Source: Dimargaris cristalligena
Taxonomy: Eukaryota > Kickxellomycota > Dimargaritomycetes > Dimargaritales > Dimargaritaceae
DNA length: 16,780 nt
Reading direction: 5' to 3'
Assembly: GCA_027576995.1 (NCBI GenBank)
Contig: JANBQC010000604.1
Coordinates: 1-16,780, forward strand
Shown here: one piece after another, positions 16,663-16,780 of the stretch
Layout of the letters: each line of letters opens with the position of its first letter
How positions within the stretch are numbered: position 1 is the stretch's first letter
Translations under genes and position numbers: made by a program
Notes under the pieces: model-generated
What the model saw: only the letters and a program-made list of their open reading frames with translations
What the model was told of the DNA's origin: nothing
Database searches by the model: none

Positions 16663-16780
16663 ATGCGAAAATTGTTTTCTCTATCTTTCTCCTTTTATTC
16701 CTTTGTTGTGGTTGCAATTAATGCCACAAGGTAATATAGCCCGATAACCTTATCAGGGCCAACTGGAGCAGCCTCAGTTT
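16663..16780 (+). CDS. Possible first exon of a secreted protein, partial at the window edge
   Basis: ATG 16663 opens MRKLFSLSFSFYSFVVVAINATR, a basic start followed by a hydrophobic core and an AINA-type cleavage site. The codon for the last Arg is split at AG|GTAATA (16730/16731), a good fungal donor, and without splicing the frame stops at once with TAA at 16732-16734. The rest of the gene would lie beyond the window; a possible acceptor is CCTCAG ending at 16777. Only 22-23 residues can be read, so a chance hydrophobic frame is not excluded. Confidence 0.25.

Noticed and set aside
1..16780. tRNA, rRNA, CRISPR arrays, transposons and bacterial-style operons
   Set aside because: No tRNA B-box-like GGTTCGA-TCC with a matching A box, no regularly spaced direct repeats, and no transposase or reverse-transcriptase motifs were seen by eye. 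A tRNAscan and repeat search would be decisive.

Overview
The window reads as nuclear DNA of a filamentous, probably early-diverging fungus. It has a very long Zn2Cys6 (fungal zinc-cluster) transcription factor with a Gln-rich tail, an Rtg2-type protein, GT-AG introns of modest size, pyrimidine-rich 5' leaders, AATAAA-type 3' ends and no bacterial ribosome binding sites or operons. The standard genetic code fits all large genes. The style of the proteins (low-complexity insertions, signal peptide followed by an F-box-like segment) suggests a zoopagomycete of the Kickxellomycotina type such as Dimargaritales, but this is inference and not provable from the window.

Layout: (1) 555-2083, plus strand: a two-exon gene for a 452-residue protein with a signal peptide, an F-box-like motif and a long unrecognised C-terminal part. 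(2) 2596-4808, minus strand, convergent with gene 1: a two-exon gene for a protein with an RPA1-type zinc-ribbon/OB-fold resembling DDIAS (noxin). (3) 6021-10208, plus strand: an intronless 1395-residue zinc-cluster transcription factor, divergent from gene 2 across a 1.2 kb promoter region. (4) 12201-14525 (possibly from 11949), plus strand: a retrograde-signalling Rtg2/Ppx-GppA family protein. (5) 15700-16041, minus strand: a small secreted-protein gene interrupted by an in-frame TAG, either decayed or containing an intron. (6) 16663 to the right edge: a possible signal-peptide first exon of a gene leaving the window.

There is no operon logic. The genes are individually promoted and alternate in direction. 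Genes 2-4 look like nuclear/cytosolic regulatory and genome-maintenance functions, while the flanking genes 1, 5 and 6 all begin with secretory signals and have no recognisable family beyond the F-box-like segment. The best candidate for something undescribed is gene 1: an F-box-type motif placed directly after a cleavable signal peptide, all on a small first exon. In a mycoparasite or symbiont this could be a secreted effector acting on a host SCF ubiquitin ligase; that role is a hypothesis only. No tRNA, rRNA, CRISPR array or transposon was recognised.
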